Positions 34,647 through 46,325 of a stretch of 64,000 nucleotides of DNA are shown in pieces. Source of the stretch: Scleroderma bovista (taxonomy: Eukaryota; Basidiomycota; Agaricomycetes; Boletales; Sclerodermataceae); assembly GCA_037178675.1 (NCBI GenBank), contig JAYMGJ010000385.1, positions 62,001-126,000 of the forward strand, in the 5' to 3' direction. A program made the position numbers and the translations under genes. The stretch's first letter is position 1, and each line of letters starts with the position of its first letter. The notes beneath the pieces are model-generated. The model saw only the letters and a program-made list of their open reading frames with translations, was not told the DNA's origin and searched no databases.

Positions 34647-35830
34647 ATGTAGTGTTGCAATCCGGCATTGCAACGCAACCTGTCCGCTCCACAGGTTGTG
34701 TTGCAATACTCTTCTCCGCCTTGCAACATGTATTCGATTGCTTGAACCCGCCCGTTCGACATGTTTCGTTGCAACACTCCTTACAATATCTGCCATTGCA
34801 ACACGCATCCACCTGCATCCATCTGCTTTACACTTTCGTTGCAACAATTCTTCTCACACCCGATTTGTCTGGTATTGCAACACAACACATCCACCACGCG
34901 TTTCGTTGCAACATTTGTACAAAGATAATTATATACGGTATTGATTTGTTGAAGGCAAGTAGCATGCGGCGAATGCCGTCGTATGGTAGAGTGTCTGAAT
35001 AAGTTGATCGAGATGGCAGAGATGGTGATGGAAGTCGTGGACGTTGAAAAACGTACCTGAAGAGCATGCCATTGGACATGCGTGCGGACGGCAGTGTACA
35101 GACACCTCGATTCCATCAATAGAGAAACGCGATGGTGGAGCCGGACAACGTCGCGAATGAGTGCGTGCGTGCTGAAGACGCGAGATGGAGTGCAAGTGAT
35201 GCAAGAATATCTACCAAGGAGTCAGATACCATCAGAACACGGCAAGACAAAAATTTGAAGACATGAAATCTACCTGAGCACGGGCGGCCTGAAGGTGCGA
35301 GGGCGTGTCGATGAGTCGAGCAGGCGCGGGAACCATGTGAGTGTGTCCAGCGGCTGCACAGCGACCGTTTGTGTTCGAACGAGTTGAGAGTACATGCGAG
35401 TCGATGGCGAGTATGCAGAGAGATGAGTGGTAACGATGAGGTGATGGTGTTAACCCAACATGAGTCAGAACGATACAGCTAGCTGCAGAGTCAACACATG
35501 TACTGGGCCCGGAGATTGCGAAGCAACGGCTTACCTATGTCACCTGGTCATCATGTTAGAGGCGATGAGGAGCTGCAATCATCGGGCACGATCAGTGAAA
35601 GCCATTGCAAGATTCGTTGCAACATAATACTATGTACACACCTATTGCAACACCTATTGCAATGGTGTCGCAATATCGTATATGTCATAGATGTGCTCGT
35701 GGTCAATATGGTATTGCAATAGGTGTTGCAACGATATGTACTCACACTCTACATAGTGTTGCAACACCTATTGCAACGTCTGTACAAAGATGACATTGAC
35801 TATGATATTGCAACAATATTCAGCATATGT
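34591..35830. repeat. left subterminal GTTGCAA repeat field
   Basis: Dozens of GTTGCAA, ATTGCAA or TTGCAAC words in both orientations, for example attgcaacaccta and tgttgcaat. A similar field lies at 47,510-47,610 and 49,680-50,143. Subterminal repeat fields are the usual transposase-binding zones of large DNA elements. Confidence 0.75.
35210..35550. repeat. internal duplication, left copy
   Basis: Similar in the same orientation to 47,750-48,190. Shared blocks include atttgaagacat, tacctgagc, gaggtgcgag and cagagattgcgargcaac. The blocks cttacctg and tacctgag are reverse complements of splice donors, so both may be remains of a spliced minus-strand gene. No protein was recognised. Confidence 0.5.
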
Positions 35831-36062
35831 ACTTTGTTGACAGCGCTCCGGGCCGGCGTGCTCAATTCGGAATATTGTGCATTGCAAGAAACACTACATA
35901 ACACCACTAAAAACGTACAGAAATGAATGGTTTGAGTGGCCGAGGATGGCGAAGATACAGCTAGAATGGAGAATGGCCAAAGCGCGAACAAGAACCCAAA
36001 CAGTGGACTAGTTTTTCCTGGAGAGATCATCAGCATAGGACAGCTCAGTGCAACTATGTGAC

Positions 36063-38254
36063 TTACTTCGACTTTTTGGTTAATCCATTGTTGGCCTCCG
36101 ACGCAGCAGGGCGCTTTCCCTTTGATTTCTTTCCCTTTTTCCCTCCAAGCACAGGTAGGTCATTCTCCTTATTCATGTCGCCTATCATGTTGTCTCTCAG
36201 CGCACGCAAGGATGGCACTGGTTTGCGCCTGGCACGGCCTAGGGCGGAACCTTCAGAATCGGCAGGGTTTTGTGTAATAGATGTCGGCAACTGAGGGCGG
36301 TTTGGGGTACTACCAGGCCCAGTATACGCGAATGATTGAAGTCGCTCCATAAATACGTCACCTGGAGAGTAATTGTCGGCGGAAGGGGCGGGCGGTAACA
36401 GAGGCAGATCGCTCCTTGACTGTGGAGATCTGGCAGGAGAACGCTGAGGTAGCGCTAGTGCTGCATGAGCAGCCAGTGCCAAATAATCCACTGTTGGAGT
36501 CATACCGGAAGGCGCAACCTGCTGGTTGGCCGAGTTGACAGTAGTTGGGCCGGCGGCAACGAATGGGTTTGATTCTAGACCATTGTTGTCCCACTGAGGG
36601 GTCGGAGCTGTCCAGTCCGGAAACATTGCCATCGATTCTGCTTGGAACATAAGATCTAATTCTGGTCCCAAAGAACCGAAGTCCGAGCACGATGGAAGTT
36701 GATTGGAGATATTGGAAGGTTGGGCGCTGGGCATTAGCGGAGGGCGCGTGGTTTGGGATGCAGAAAATGTAGGGACAAAGGCGCATGCCAATGCTGGATC
36801 GTTCGTTGCAATGCGTGGGGGTGTTGCAATGCTTGGATGCATTGCAACAGGGTAGTAAGGCGTTGCAACAGCGGAACTTGTAGTGAGTCGGCGTGGGGTT
36901 GTTGTTGCAACAGGTGCCATTGCATCACCAGAAAACCTGTCCAAAACGGAACGGTTGAGATTACAAGAAGATATAAAAGATCATCGATCTTCACTCAACT
37001 TGTCCACATCCCCAGCATCCCCGTGTTCCCCACCTTCACTGATGTCGGCATCCTCTTGCTCATTGTCATTCCTGTCGTCATCAGGTTTGTCGTCATCGCC
37101 AATATTATCCCTGTCATCGGTGCCATCCTCTGCATCACTGTCTTCACCGTCGCCCATTTTCTCGTCAACAGAAACAGATGGATCCGGCGTGCTCTCCAGC
37201 GTGTCTGTGCCATTGTGTGCATGAGGTTTCATCTTTGTGATAGAATCCACTTACAGTACTTGGAGTCTAGGTACTCTGCATACGCTTGCACGAGGGTGGA
37301 GTCGAACGGAGCATAAGACTCTGCAAAATTCAGTCCAAGTTTATTCTTCCCGATATGGAGGCTATGCGAGTCGTGGTATGAGATTATCAATCGTATTCAG
37401 TATTAGCAGTATATTCACCTTGCAACAGCACACTTTCCTTCAGGATCTGTCGGATCAGGCCCACCCATCAGAACGGAGAAGGTCCAGCCAGTCTTCTGTG
37501 ACAGATGTCCGAGGATTTGTTGGAGGGCTGGGGCGCACTGTTGTATGTTGCTAAATAGGAATATGGTAAGCACTACCGCCACTCAATGATGCACAAATTC
37601 TTACCTTGTCCGCATTTCCATGTCAGTAACAAGCTCGACCTCTTCGTCTTCTGCCACAGACGCATTTTTAGACGCCTTCTTACCGGTGGTTTGCTCACTG
37701 TGGATGCGCATAACCTCGTCTTGGATCTCTTGAGGCTCCGCCCTGAATTTCTTCTCGATTTGTTCACGAAGGGTGGAAATGTTTGTATCTGTCGCATTGG
37801 TCGCGTTGACGGACTTGACGTGTGAGGTATAGTACATCTTGGAATAAATTTCCAAAGGCTGTTTGGCACGTGTTTTACTTTTGATCAAGCCGTCGACAAT
37901 GCTTAACGTCTTCCTGTTCGCAGATCTATTCTTGCCAGCCCCCGCATGCCAGCGCAACCACTGTCGTAGTTGCTAGATGAAGGTTCAGTATCTCATTCTG
38001 CTTCGGATAATATCACTTACCTGCTGGCGTTTGGTGACTGCATCCGCGAGGATCTTCTCTTGCTCAAGGGTCAACGAAGCGTCCAACGGGAGATCCGGGA
38101 GCGCGGTAGCCCTCTCAGGCCAGCGCTTGGCCCATTGTTTGAAGAAAGTGGGCCAGTATCGTGAGTATTCTTTGGCACTCATAGTTGAGTACCGCGCTAA
38201 CTCGTCCTGCAAGAACGTCTTCTGCTCGGGGGTCGTCCACTCTTTTCCAGGCAT
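36063..38254 (-). CDS. unknown cargo protein of the KDZ element
   Basis: A five- to six-exon gene. The N-terminal segment (WTTPEQKTFLQDEL, YWPTFFKQWAKRWPERA, QLRQWLRWHAG) and a second domain (ALQQILGHLSQKTGWTFSVLMGGPDP, ESYAPFDSTLVQAYAEYLDS) match a recurrent pattern I remember from uncharacterised Agaricomycete proteins found near transposons. An Asp/Glu-rich stretch (DDRDNIGDDDKPDDD) follows. The end is a long Pro/Ser/Thr-rich region closing with a basic tail (GGKKGKKSKGKRP) likely to be a nuclear signal. The stop is at 36063. The ATG at 38254 is the best start, but an upstream exon is possible. Codons for VATP/IATP motifs in the last exon (36,780-36,920) spell out the GTTGCAA word that fills the element ends. 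Function unknown. Confidence 0.55.
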
Positions 38255-40488
38255 ACCTTGCAACCGGAGGGCCTGTCATTCTGGGCACTACGCACTATGG
38301 AATAGAACCGGACATACTGGGTTTGGTTATAGTTACGGTTATGGCACGAAGGACAGTGAGTAACAAGGTGGGGTGAAAAACGCGGACGTTTACAATACTG
38401 ATATATACCTGAAGGGCGTGTTGATGTTGACGCGTATCCCATGTCACGCGTCGACGCGCGACCAAACCCGAGGAGCAATCTAGATCGGTGAGTGATTTGC
38501 CTTGGAAAATCTACATAAGTTACTGATTCACAGAATACATTTTCACAGATCTTGGTCACCAAGCTCTGAGGAATCTAGATCCCGGCACCGACTTCGATGC
38601 TTGCGGAACACCAGGTAGGCGACAACTTGGATCTGGTTGGTGCTTCACACTGATATATACATAGCCCTTGTTTTTCGGGACAGTTGGGCCGCCGCATTTG
38701 TGGAATTGCGTGGTTAATCAGAGTGGTAGGCTTGCAGACAGTGCAGCATCTGACTGGTATTTATATAAGTACAGGATGGTTGCGAACATTGAGGGTGATA
38801 GATACATTGCATGTTAGTACATAGCATCTAAGGCGTAATTTTGGAAAAGTAATACCCCTTTCATGTACATTTGGGTCATATCTACACCTTCCATTGCATT
38901 CATCAAAAGTTCCTCGAGAGCGTGCGATATTAAATGTATACGGTCAAATATGTCCTTGGTAGGATCATCCGAGTTGTCCCAGTTTCGCCAATGCAATTTG
39001 CGCACCTGTGACTCCAACCCTTCCACTTTGGACAGGATGCTCCAAATTCGTGAGTAGTCGCCACTGTGGATGTACTCTTGGCATAAGGTGTCCACAAGTG
39101 AACGACATGATTTCCCAGTTATTTCTTTGAGCGACTTGTCAATCTGACCAAGGGAATCCGGCTCCTCAACGTGTAATAAAACATCGCCAGGGTGGAGACT
39201 ATACGAGTCCTGCCCCAACCCATGTTGTTCATTGATATTGCTACAATGTTTCAAGCAACTGAACTCGATTGAGGGTGGAGTACGTACGGAGGTCGTAGAG
39301 CCATCTCTGTGTCCGGATTGATCGAAATGGCACACCGCAAAATAGTTGTATTGGACCTATAAAGGTGAGCCGGTCAGTGTAACAACTAGCTATAAAAGTA
39401 TTACTCGTACAACGAAGACTCTTGAGACGTGGTATTACACTTGATCCTATCTCATTTCACCTTGAGCTTGAGCCTAATTTCATCTCGATGACTACCGTTC
39501 CTCAGTCCCAATGTCTTGAGCAAGAGAAATGAACTCGATACCTCTGATAATATTTCATCCGGGATGTCCGAGCAGCCAGAATCTTCTCTTCCTGCGTTTT
39601 GTATAGTTTTGGTCGGCCCATGTCTCCGTTGCAATCAGTTGTATAATACTTTATTTGCCTGAAATGCATCACTGGGGGATTAGGATACTCAGGCCGATAG
39701 GAGATTTACCGTCCGAGCGCGTGGCCAAATCCGCGGGATGACGGGATAGGCGTTGCAATACGCATGCCGCGCTGCCACATCATCGGCGGTATCTGTTGCA
39801 GTGCCGATGTAGTGATGCGGATGCATTGGGTCGCGTCAAAGCCATATCCATCTAAATGGAAGCAGAGCCGTCAGTGTCTGTCCGATTTCGTGGTCCTCAC
39901 CGCCACGTAAACTTCGGGCCATTCTTCTTTGTGCTTCGGTCTAAGTACGCCTCTAAGTGTGCCCTCTTACATAGAAGGGGCGATGGAGTTCGAGATTCTG
40001 GGGCTGGAATTAGTGGACTCAACACAGCTTATACCTATTCCCTATGGCTTGTCGATCTGAGCGCCCATGGCGTACCCCTCCCCGAATATGTTCCTGTTTT
40101 CATCACTGTATCTGAAACACCCTCAAATGTTGGTGATCGATTCCAACTAATTTTGTTTGATCCTCACCTCACTGCTTAGTTGACTTGGCGCGACTGCTCT
40201 TCGTGCTTCGGTTTTGATATTTCTTCTTAAAAGGTTGGGTAGATACGGCGCACAAGGTCGGATGCTGTTCGAGGAATCCGCTGGTAAAGGGGCATGCTTC
40301 TTGGAAGTCGAGTCGAAGAAAAGGGTATCGGAATTACTAACATCGATGTTGTGACCAAACTAGGAAAAAATAGGTCACATCGCGTCACCGGAGTATCTCT
40401 TTTCTTGGATCGTTGTAGCACTTGCAGCACTTGCGATGCCAGTGGTATATAGGTACGTGTTTCACTCCCGCCATTGAAACACTTCAAA
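38255..40488. other. mostly non-coding; one unrecognised minus-strand frame at 38814-39335
   Basis: The 173-codon minus-strand frame (38814-39335) reads like a genuine acidic helical protein (SLKEITGKSCRSLVDTL, SILSKVEGLESQVRKLHW) with weak start context. I cannot place it in a family, and it may be an exon of a larger gene. The plus-strand frame 39856-40179 is unrecognised. Confidence 0.35.
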
Positions 40489-42288
40489 ATGAGTGCCCCA
40501 CCGTGGGTGGTTATTGGTAGTGATCAGCCAGGGATATACCGAGCCACGTAGGTCCAGTTAGACTCGACAAAGCAACTTGAACTAATAATATTATTATATT
40601 ATAGGCCTTTCTTTCCATGCGGAAGGTCAACACCGCCTCTCCCCCTTGCCATACAGTGTATATCTATGGATGAGGCGAAAATCGTCATGCAAACATTGCA
40701 GGATGCTCTAAAACCTATCTTACCAGAGCCGAGCACGTTGCAACTGCTTCGAGTACTTGGCACTTCGACAAATGTACGGAACCTCCTCAGTGGAGATCAA
40801 GATGGGTTTTATGCGGTCATAGTTGGCGCCCCTGCTGGTATTCACCATACAAGGTACAGGTCCTTTCATTTCGTATGCACTATCACTGTTTAAGTCTCAG
40901 GGTTGTCATCCAGGGACAGCGCAGTAAACTTGGAAAAAACGTTCTCGTGGCCGAAGTGGGAACAGTTTGATACCCTCCATGAAGCATTGGCGTATATGGT
41001 TGCGAAGGGTGTTGAAGAGCTCCTTCCACCTGGCATCATCCCTGACACTTTGATCGGTGAGTTGTCTTTAATCTAATACTGTGACCAGCATGGAACGAAT
41101 GGCCAGCACCCTCAGAAAGTCCAATCGAGGAATTGGACAATATTTTCCGTGATCGCCTGCACATAAATCCACGATGTCCTACAATCACAAGCCCTTCGAG
41201 AAGTCTCCCGGTCGAGCCCGATATTGCAACACCAACCCGTGAGTACATAATTTGAGCCCTCTTTCCACAACCCCAACCTGACAACAGCTGTAGCCCGCAG
41301 CTTCGTAAGTGCACGACGTCCTACGGTCACATGCCCTTCGAGAAGTCTCTCGGTCGAGCCCAATATTGCAACATCAACCCGTAAGTACATATCCGAGTCC
41401 TCTTTCCACAACCTCAACCTGACGACAGCTGTAGCCCGTGGTTTTGTAAGTGCACGATGTCCTACGGAAAGTCCAATCGAGGAATTGGACAATATTTTCC
41501 GTGATTGCCTGCACATAAATCCACGACGTCCTACAATCACAAGCCCTTCGAGAAGTCTCTCGGTCGAGCCCGATATTGCAACACCAACCTGTGAGTACAT
41601 AATTTGAGCCCATTTTCCACAACCCCAACCCGACAACAGCTGTAGCCCGCGGCTTCGTAAGTCCACGACGTCCTATGGTCACAATCCCTTCAAGAAGTCT
41701 CTCGGATGAGTCAGATATTGCAACATCAACCCGTGAGTACATAATCCGAGTCCTCTTTCCACAACCCCAACCTGACGCCAGCTGTAGCCTGTGGTTTCGT
41801 AAGTCCACGACATCCTACAATCACAATCCCTTCGAGTCTCTCGGACGAGTCAGATATTGCAACATCAACCCGTGAGTACATAATCTGAGCCTCCTTTCCA
41901 CAACCCCAACCTGACGACAGCTTTAACCCATGGTTTAGCCCGCATATGTTCGCGCAATTCAGGTTTGGCATCCCACTTGGGCTCTGCAACTTCATCGGGG
42001 GGTGGGCGTCCCATCATTTACATCCACGAACGAAACCTTCAAGGGATTTCAAGAAGTCACCATTGCTACATCCCGACCTCCTCAAGTCATCGCCGTCGAG
42101 CCCAGACACTCGGAGATCATGCAGCACGATACCTCATTGCACATGGGTACACATGCTCTGTGATTGACACTATTATTCAAATACGTGGTACTGCCACCTC
42201 TGCAGATGATTTTGTACTCCGTCTTTCTCAGTACGGTTTGGCATTGGCGGAAGGTATCTACCTGTGGGACTTAATCCGTATCGCTTAA
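40489..42288 (+). CDS. two-domain RNase H1 N-terminal (viroplasmin)-like protein, KDZ-element cargo
   Basis: Exon 1 (40489-40547) begins MSAPPWVVIGSDQPGIYRA and exon 2 (40605-40853) begins PFFPCGRSTPPLPLAIQC, giving domain one. FYAVIVGAPAGIHHTR then splices (acceptor at 40913) to VNLEKTFSWPKWEQF and EALAYMVAKGVE, giving domain two. Both have the Y.V..G..PGIY and EA..M pattern of RNase H1 N-terminal or viroplasmin domains, which bind RNA-DNA hybrids or dsRNA. The C-terminal exon (41965-42288) has PIIYIHERNLQGI and LGDHAARYLIAHGYT, closely matching the gene at 11833-13054. Between them lies a tandem array of repeated exon-intron junctions, so the middle of the protein is uncertain. It lies ~0.4 kb upstream of the KDZ transposase on the same strand. 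Confidence 0.62.
41110..41935 (+). repeat. ~139 bp tandem repeat spanning exon-intron junctions
   Basis: Splice-donor-like junctions (caaccygtragtacat or close) recur at about 41238, 41379, 41590, 41731 and 41869, spacing 138-141 bp with one 211 bp unit. Each unit holds a coding-like part (ccttcgagaagtctc, tattgcaacayc), a GTGAGT/GTAAGT donor, a CT-rich tract with ccccaaccTGAC branch-like sequence, and a gacarcag acceptor. The longer unit carries an additional ~60 bp copy of cgaggaattggacaatattttcc. Confidence 0.85.
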
Positions 42289-42711
42289 GTCGTGTACCGT
42301 TTATAGCTTCATATTAGTATTCTATTGACTCGACGTGAGTTGAAGTACTTAGTGCTAGTATGAGTCTAATCATCGAGCGCTTGAGCGCCACCAAGGGCAT
42401 TTAGTCAGTCGGGAGTTTTCGGCCAGTTGCACTTTGACTTCATGAGGGTAGTCGAGTTTCTTAATTCGCAAGTGGTGTTCACGAGTTCTGCCATCAAACT
42501 TCGTGAGGGCACTCAGGCGCCTTGATTCGTAAGTGATTGATGAGTCTCGCAGGTCTTTGCCTGTTCACCCTCTTCTGGGATGTCACTAGCTGGCCAAACC
42601 CACACTCACCCTCTAGCATTCCCACTTACAAGAGTTTACTGCACGGTATGTATAATTCTTCCTCTCATGCTTTGTGCTCATATCCTGCCTATGCATCAAC
42701 AGATTGCTTTC

Positions 42712-45700
42712 ATGCAACAAGAGTCGTGCCAAAGCAATGAGCCATCTCCGCCTCGACCTGTAGGCTCGCTTCGCTTCCGTAAAACTACTGGTTTTACTGT
42801 TCACAAGCGGAAGGGCGAGGATATGGAATCTACTCGTCGCCACACCAAGTTCCAGTTGGACTCACATGGAGCGCTGCGGTTGACAACCCAAGTGTTCACC
42901 ACCCCCAACATCGTCCCAAAGGCTACTACTCCACAGCGGGGTGTTACAAACGCTCACGAACACCAGTCTTACCCAGAGATCCCTGACTGCAACAACAGAC
43001 TGCCGCCTGAAGTTGACCTTGGTAGTCTGGACATAGAACCCAGACGGCTAATGGAGTCTGTAAGTTTTAATTCTGTTCGCTAGATCAACTCAAGCTGACT
43101 TTTGATTAGGACTTCCCGCTCCTCACATGGTTAAAGTTGGATCGTGAAGATTACCTATCGGAATTACTCAGGCTGGAGGGTAGGTGTGGCGTCTCTAATG
43201 TTTGCCCCACTTGCAAGGTACATCCTGCTTGTTTCCGCTGTGATGACTGCCTAGGGGTCAATATGTACTGCCAAGGATGTGTAGTCACTCGTCATGGAGA
43301 TCTCCCATTACATCGTGTGAAGGTAAGTAGTAATCAATTGGAGGGAATACCATACTCATCCATATGACAGGAATGGAGTGGTAGCTATTTTAAAGGCAGA
43401 ACTTTGAAGGACTTGGGTCTGAATGTGCAGTTGGGTCACCCTATCGGCGAAAGGTGTTGCAAGCCACGGTCTGTCGCAAAGGACGAGTTCGTCGTTCTGC
43501 ATAGTAATGGGATTCACACTATCAGTCTCAGCTTCTGCGGGTGTGAGACCGCAGAAACCTATTCCCGCCAGTTGTTGCGCATTCGTTGGCTTCCGGCGAC
43601 TTCTGACAAGCCACGTACGGCAGCCACATTTCGAGTCCTCGAAGACTTCCACCTCTTATCCCTGGAGTCCAAACTTTCTTGTTATGAGTTTTACAGCGCC
43701 CTGTCCCGTCGTTCAGACAATACTGGCTTAAACCCACCCAAGGTACGTCACGATCCACTGCCCCAACTTTGTGTTCTTAATCATATCAGGCTCGCTATGA
43801 ACAATTTTTGAGAATAGTCCGTCAATGGCGCCACCTCAAGATGCTTAAGCGGTCAGGACGAGGACATGATCCTACTGGCATTTTAAACACCAAAGCAGGT
43901 GAATGCGCAGTACTATGCCCGGCATGTCCGCAACCTGGGAAGAACACCAATGTTTCGTCGTCAGTGAGGTAAGTTACCTTTGGCTTAGGTCTGAGTTCTG
44001 GCTGACATTGTACAGAGATGTTGATGCGCTTTTCATCGCTCTCGATGCAAACTTTCGCCTGAGACGCTGTGCAATCTCGAGCAATGCAAATGATCCAAGT
44101 CTCAGTCAGGGATGGTCATACTTTGTGGAGGAGACCGCTTTCAAGACATATTTGCATGATCACAAGAACGATATACAAGAGGTATGTATCCATATGAAAG
44201 ATGTTCTCATGTTCTCAGTTTGGTCCAGAAAAGCAGCTGTTCGAATCATAATGCAGTGAACATGGCCGATGTGAAAACGAAGAGGGGCTGTGATACAACT
44301 GGCGTAGGCATGGTAGTCTGTGCAAGACATGGCATGAGGCTTCCAAATGGCATAGCTGACTTGCAATATGGAGAAAGGTGTGTTGTATTATATGGTTCTG
44401 ATGTTGTATTTTTCACGCACTTAAATTGTACAGATATGTGAACATGGACTATGCATTTGCATCGGCACTGTGTCACTCGAGTGCGACTGTCCTCAAGGTG
44501 TCATACGATATTGCCTGTCAGTGGCACAAGAAACTACATCAACGGGTGGACAAGATGCCGCCTCATCTGCGGCTAAACTTGCATGACCGGGACGTCACAT
44601 TTTTAGTACCCAAGTTCCATCTTCCTGCTCACATTCCATCGTGCCAATGGTCATTTTCTTTCAATTGGACTAAGGGTGTTGGCCGAACGGACGGTGAGGA
44701 ACCAGAACGTGGGTGGGCAAATCTTAATGCAGCTGCCTCGAGCACCAAGGAGATGGGCCCTGGCCACCGTCGAGATACGTTAGATGACTACTTCGGTGAC
44801 TGGAATTGGAAAAAACTCATTACACTAGGTTTGTCACTACTTCCTGTGATCTGTGGAGGACTCATCCCCTTTTATAGGCCCTTCCATACTTAAAAAGGTG
44901 AAGGAAGCCATCCCTGAGCGTAACGATCATCAACAAGACTTCGAAGAATTAACACGGTCGCTCATGCTTAAATTCCCGGCGCAACTTGCATTATGGAAAC
45001 AGCAGGTAGAAGAATGGGAAAGTGACTCGACGAAACCTAATCCATTTGAAGTAAAAAATGACGGTGCGTACAAGTCGACTAAACTGCGTTTCGCTTCCTG
45101 TCACTCATGCTGCACCTTGACAGGAATCACACTTGCGAGCATTCGCTTACAATTGGCAAAGGATGAGGCTGTGCTATCTGCAGGCGAGAGTGAGCCTCCG
45201 CTACACCCAGATGTAACGCCGAGTATTTTTATCGGCACTGGGATTGACCTTGAGGAACAGCAGTAAGTTGCCCTCGCTATATATTTACTACTCTCATTGC
45301 TAGGCTATAGGCGACGTCTACAAGAAGCCATAAAGGTGGGGCTGTGCACTACAGATACACAGCAAGCTCGGGTTCAACAGCGCAGCAACTTGCTCATGCG
45401 GCGCATTGAGGCTTGGCAACAAATCCAAGTCCTCTTTATGCCCGGCGTGAGTACACTTCGGAACGAGTGGTCCGAGTTGACGAACTGACCTCATTCCCCG
45501 GAGGATGTGCCATTGTTCCTCCCATCGCAGATAACTGGCAAAGCTGCGTGCCCGCATGCATTGAAGATGGTGGAATTTCGACTGAGAGAAGGTCAAGCGC
45601 ATGATTCATTGAACGATCTACGCCAAGGCCTTCGATCTCGCGCCTACATACTCAAGTTCAAAGATCAGTTCTTACGTGGCCAAGGCGCAAACACCCGGGC

Positions 45701-46325
45701 ACGAAACTGTCTCAAAACCCTTGACGTGAAGATAAACGCTGCTGCTACAAGGTATCGTGTGGCGTATCATGCGCTATGCACTCTCGGTCCATTTCTGGGA
45801 CAAGTCGGTTGGAAGGCTGAGCTCCGCCCGCTTGCAGATGAGGACGTTTGTGGACTCACAAATGGATATGACCTTCGCCCAGGAGAGGGAAGGCGTTGGG
45901 TATCTTGGATTTGGCGGGTGTGTGGGTACAGCGAGCAGGCCACCACGGAGAATGAATCGGACGATGGTTTCCAGGAGGGTGAGGTGCTTCCTACCTCATT
46001 TTTAATGCTAATCTTACCTGTACCAGCCATTCGCGTGGAATGGTGTAAGGCACGGGCACGGGCACACCGTTGGCAAGAAGAGGTTAAGCTACTGTTCGAA
46101 GAAATGCAGCGGACGCTACTGTTTCTTGAGTGGCACGCCAAATGGTGGACAGAACGGATTGGTGCCATAGCGACGACTGATGAAGCACTTTCTGAAGGGT
46201 ACCGTGCATATGCTGAGCGTCAGGCAGCACTTCGGGGTCAGATTGGAGGATCATTTGCACACGTGTGGAGGAACACGCAGCATTTACTGGATGTTGCTAA
46301 CGCTGATGTGTCTTTGCCGCCCTAG
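42712..46325 (+). CDS. KDZ transposase with CxC2 zinc cluster
   Basis: Kyakuja-Dileera-Zisupton transposase, a cut-and-paste DDE-type enzyme acting in the nucleus. N-terminal CxC2 cluster: CPTCKVHPACFRCDDC..MYCQGC, then SGSYFKGRTLKDLGL (43,190-43,430). KDZ core: SCSNHNAVNMAD, CARHGMRLPNG, YVNMDYAFASA, SYDIACQWHKKL, VPKFHLPAHIPSC, DGEEPERGWANLNAAASSTKEMGPG and DTLDDYFGDW (44,240-44,820). The helical C-terminal domain includes RRRIEAWQQIQVLFMPG and LLFLEWHAKWW and ends at 46325. About ten short canonical introns; one 57 bp intron (gtgagt..cggag, near 45,447) removes the only in-frame stop. I start at the ATG at 42712 because a likely intron acceptor precedes it; an upstream ATG at 42580 is possible. 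Length is about 1,000 residues. No frameshift seen. Confidence 0.88.

Noticed and set aside
34592..35204. Frames of 65-135 codons in the left GTTGCAA field
   Set aside because: Repeat-derived, Cys/Asn/Thr-biased artefacts with no splice logic.
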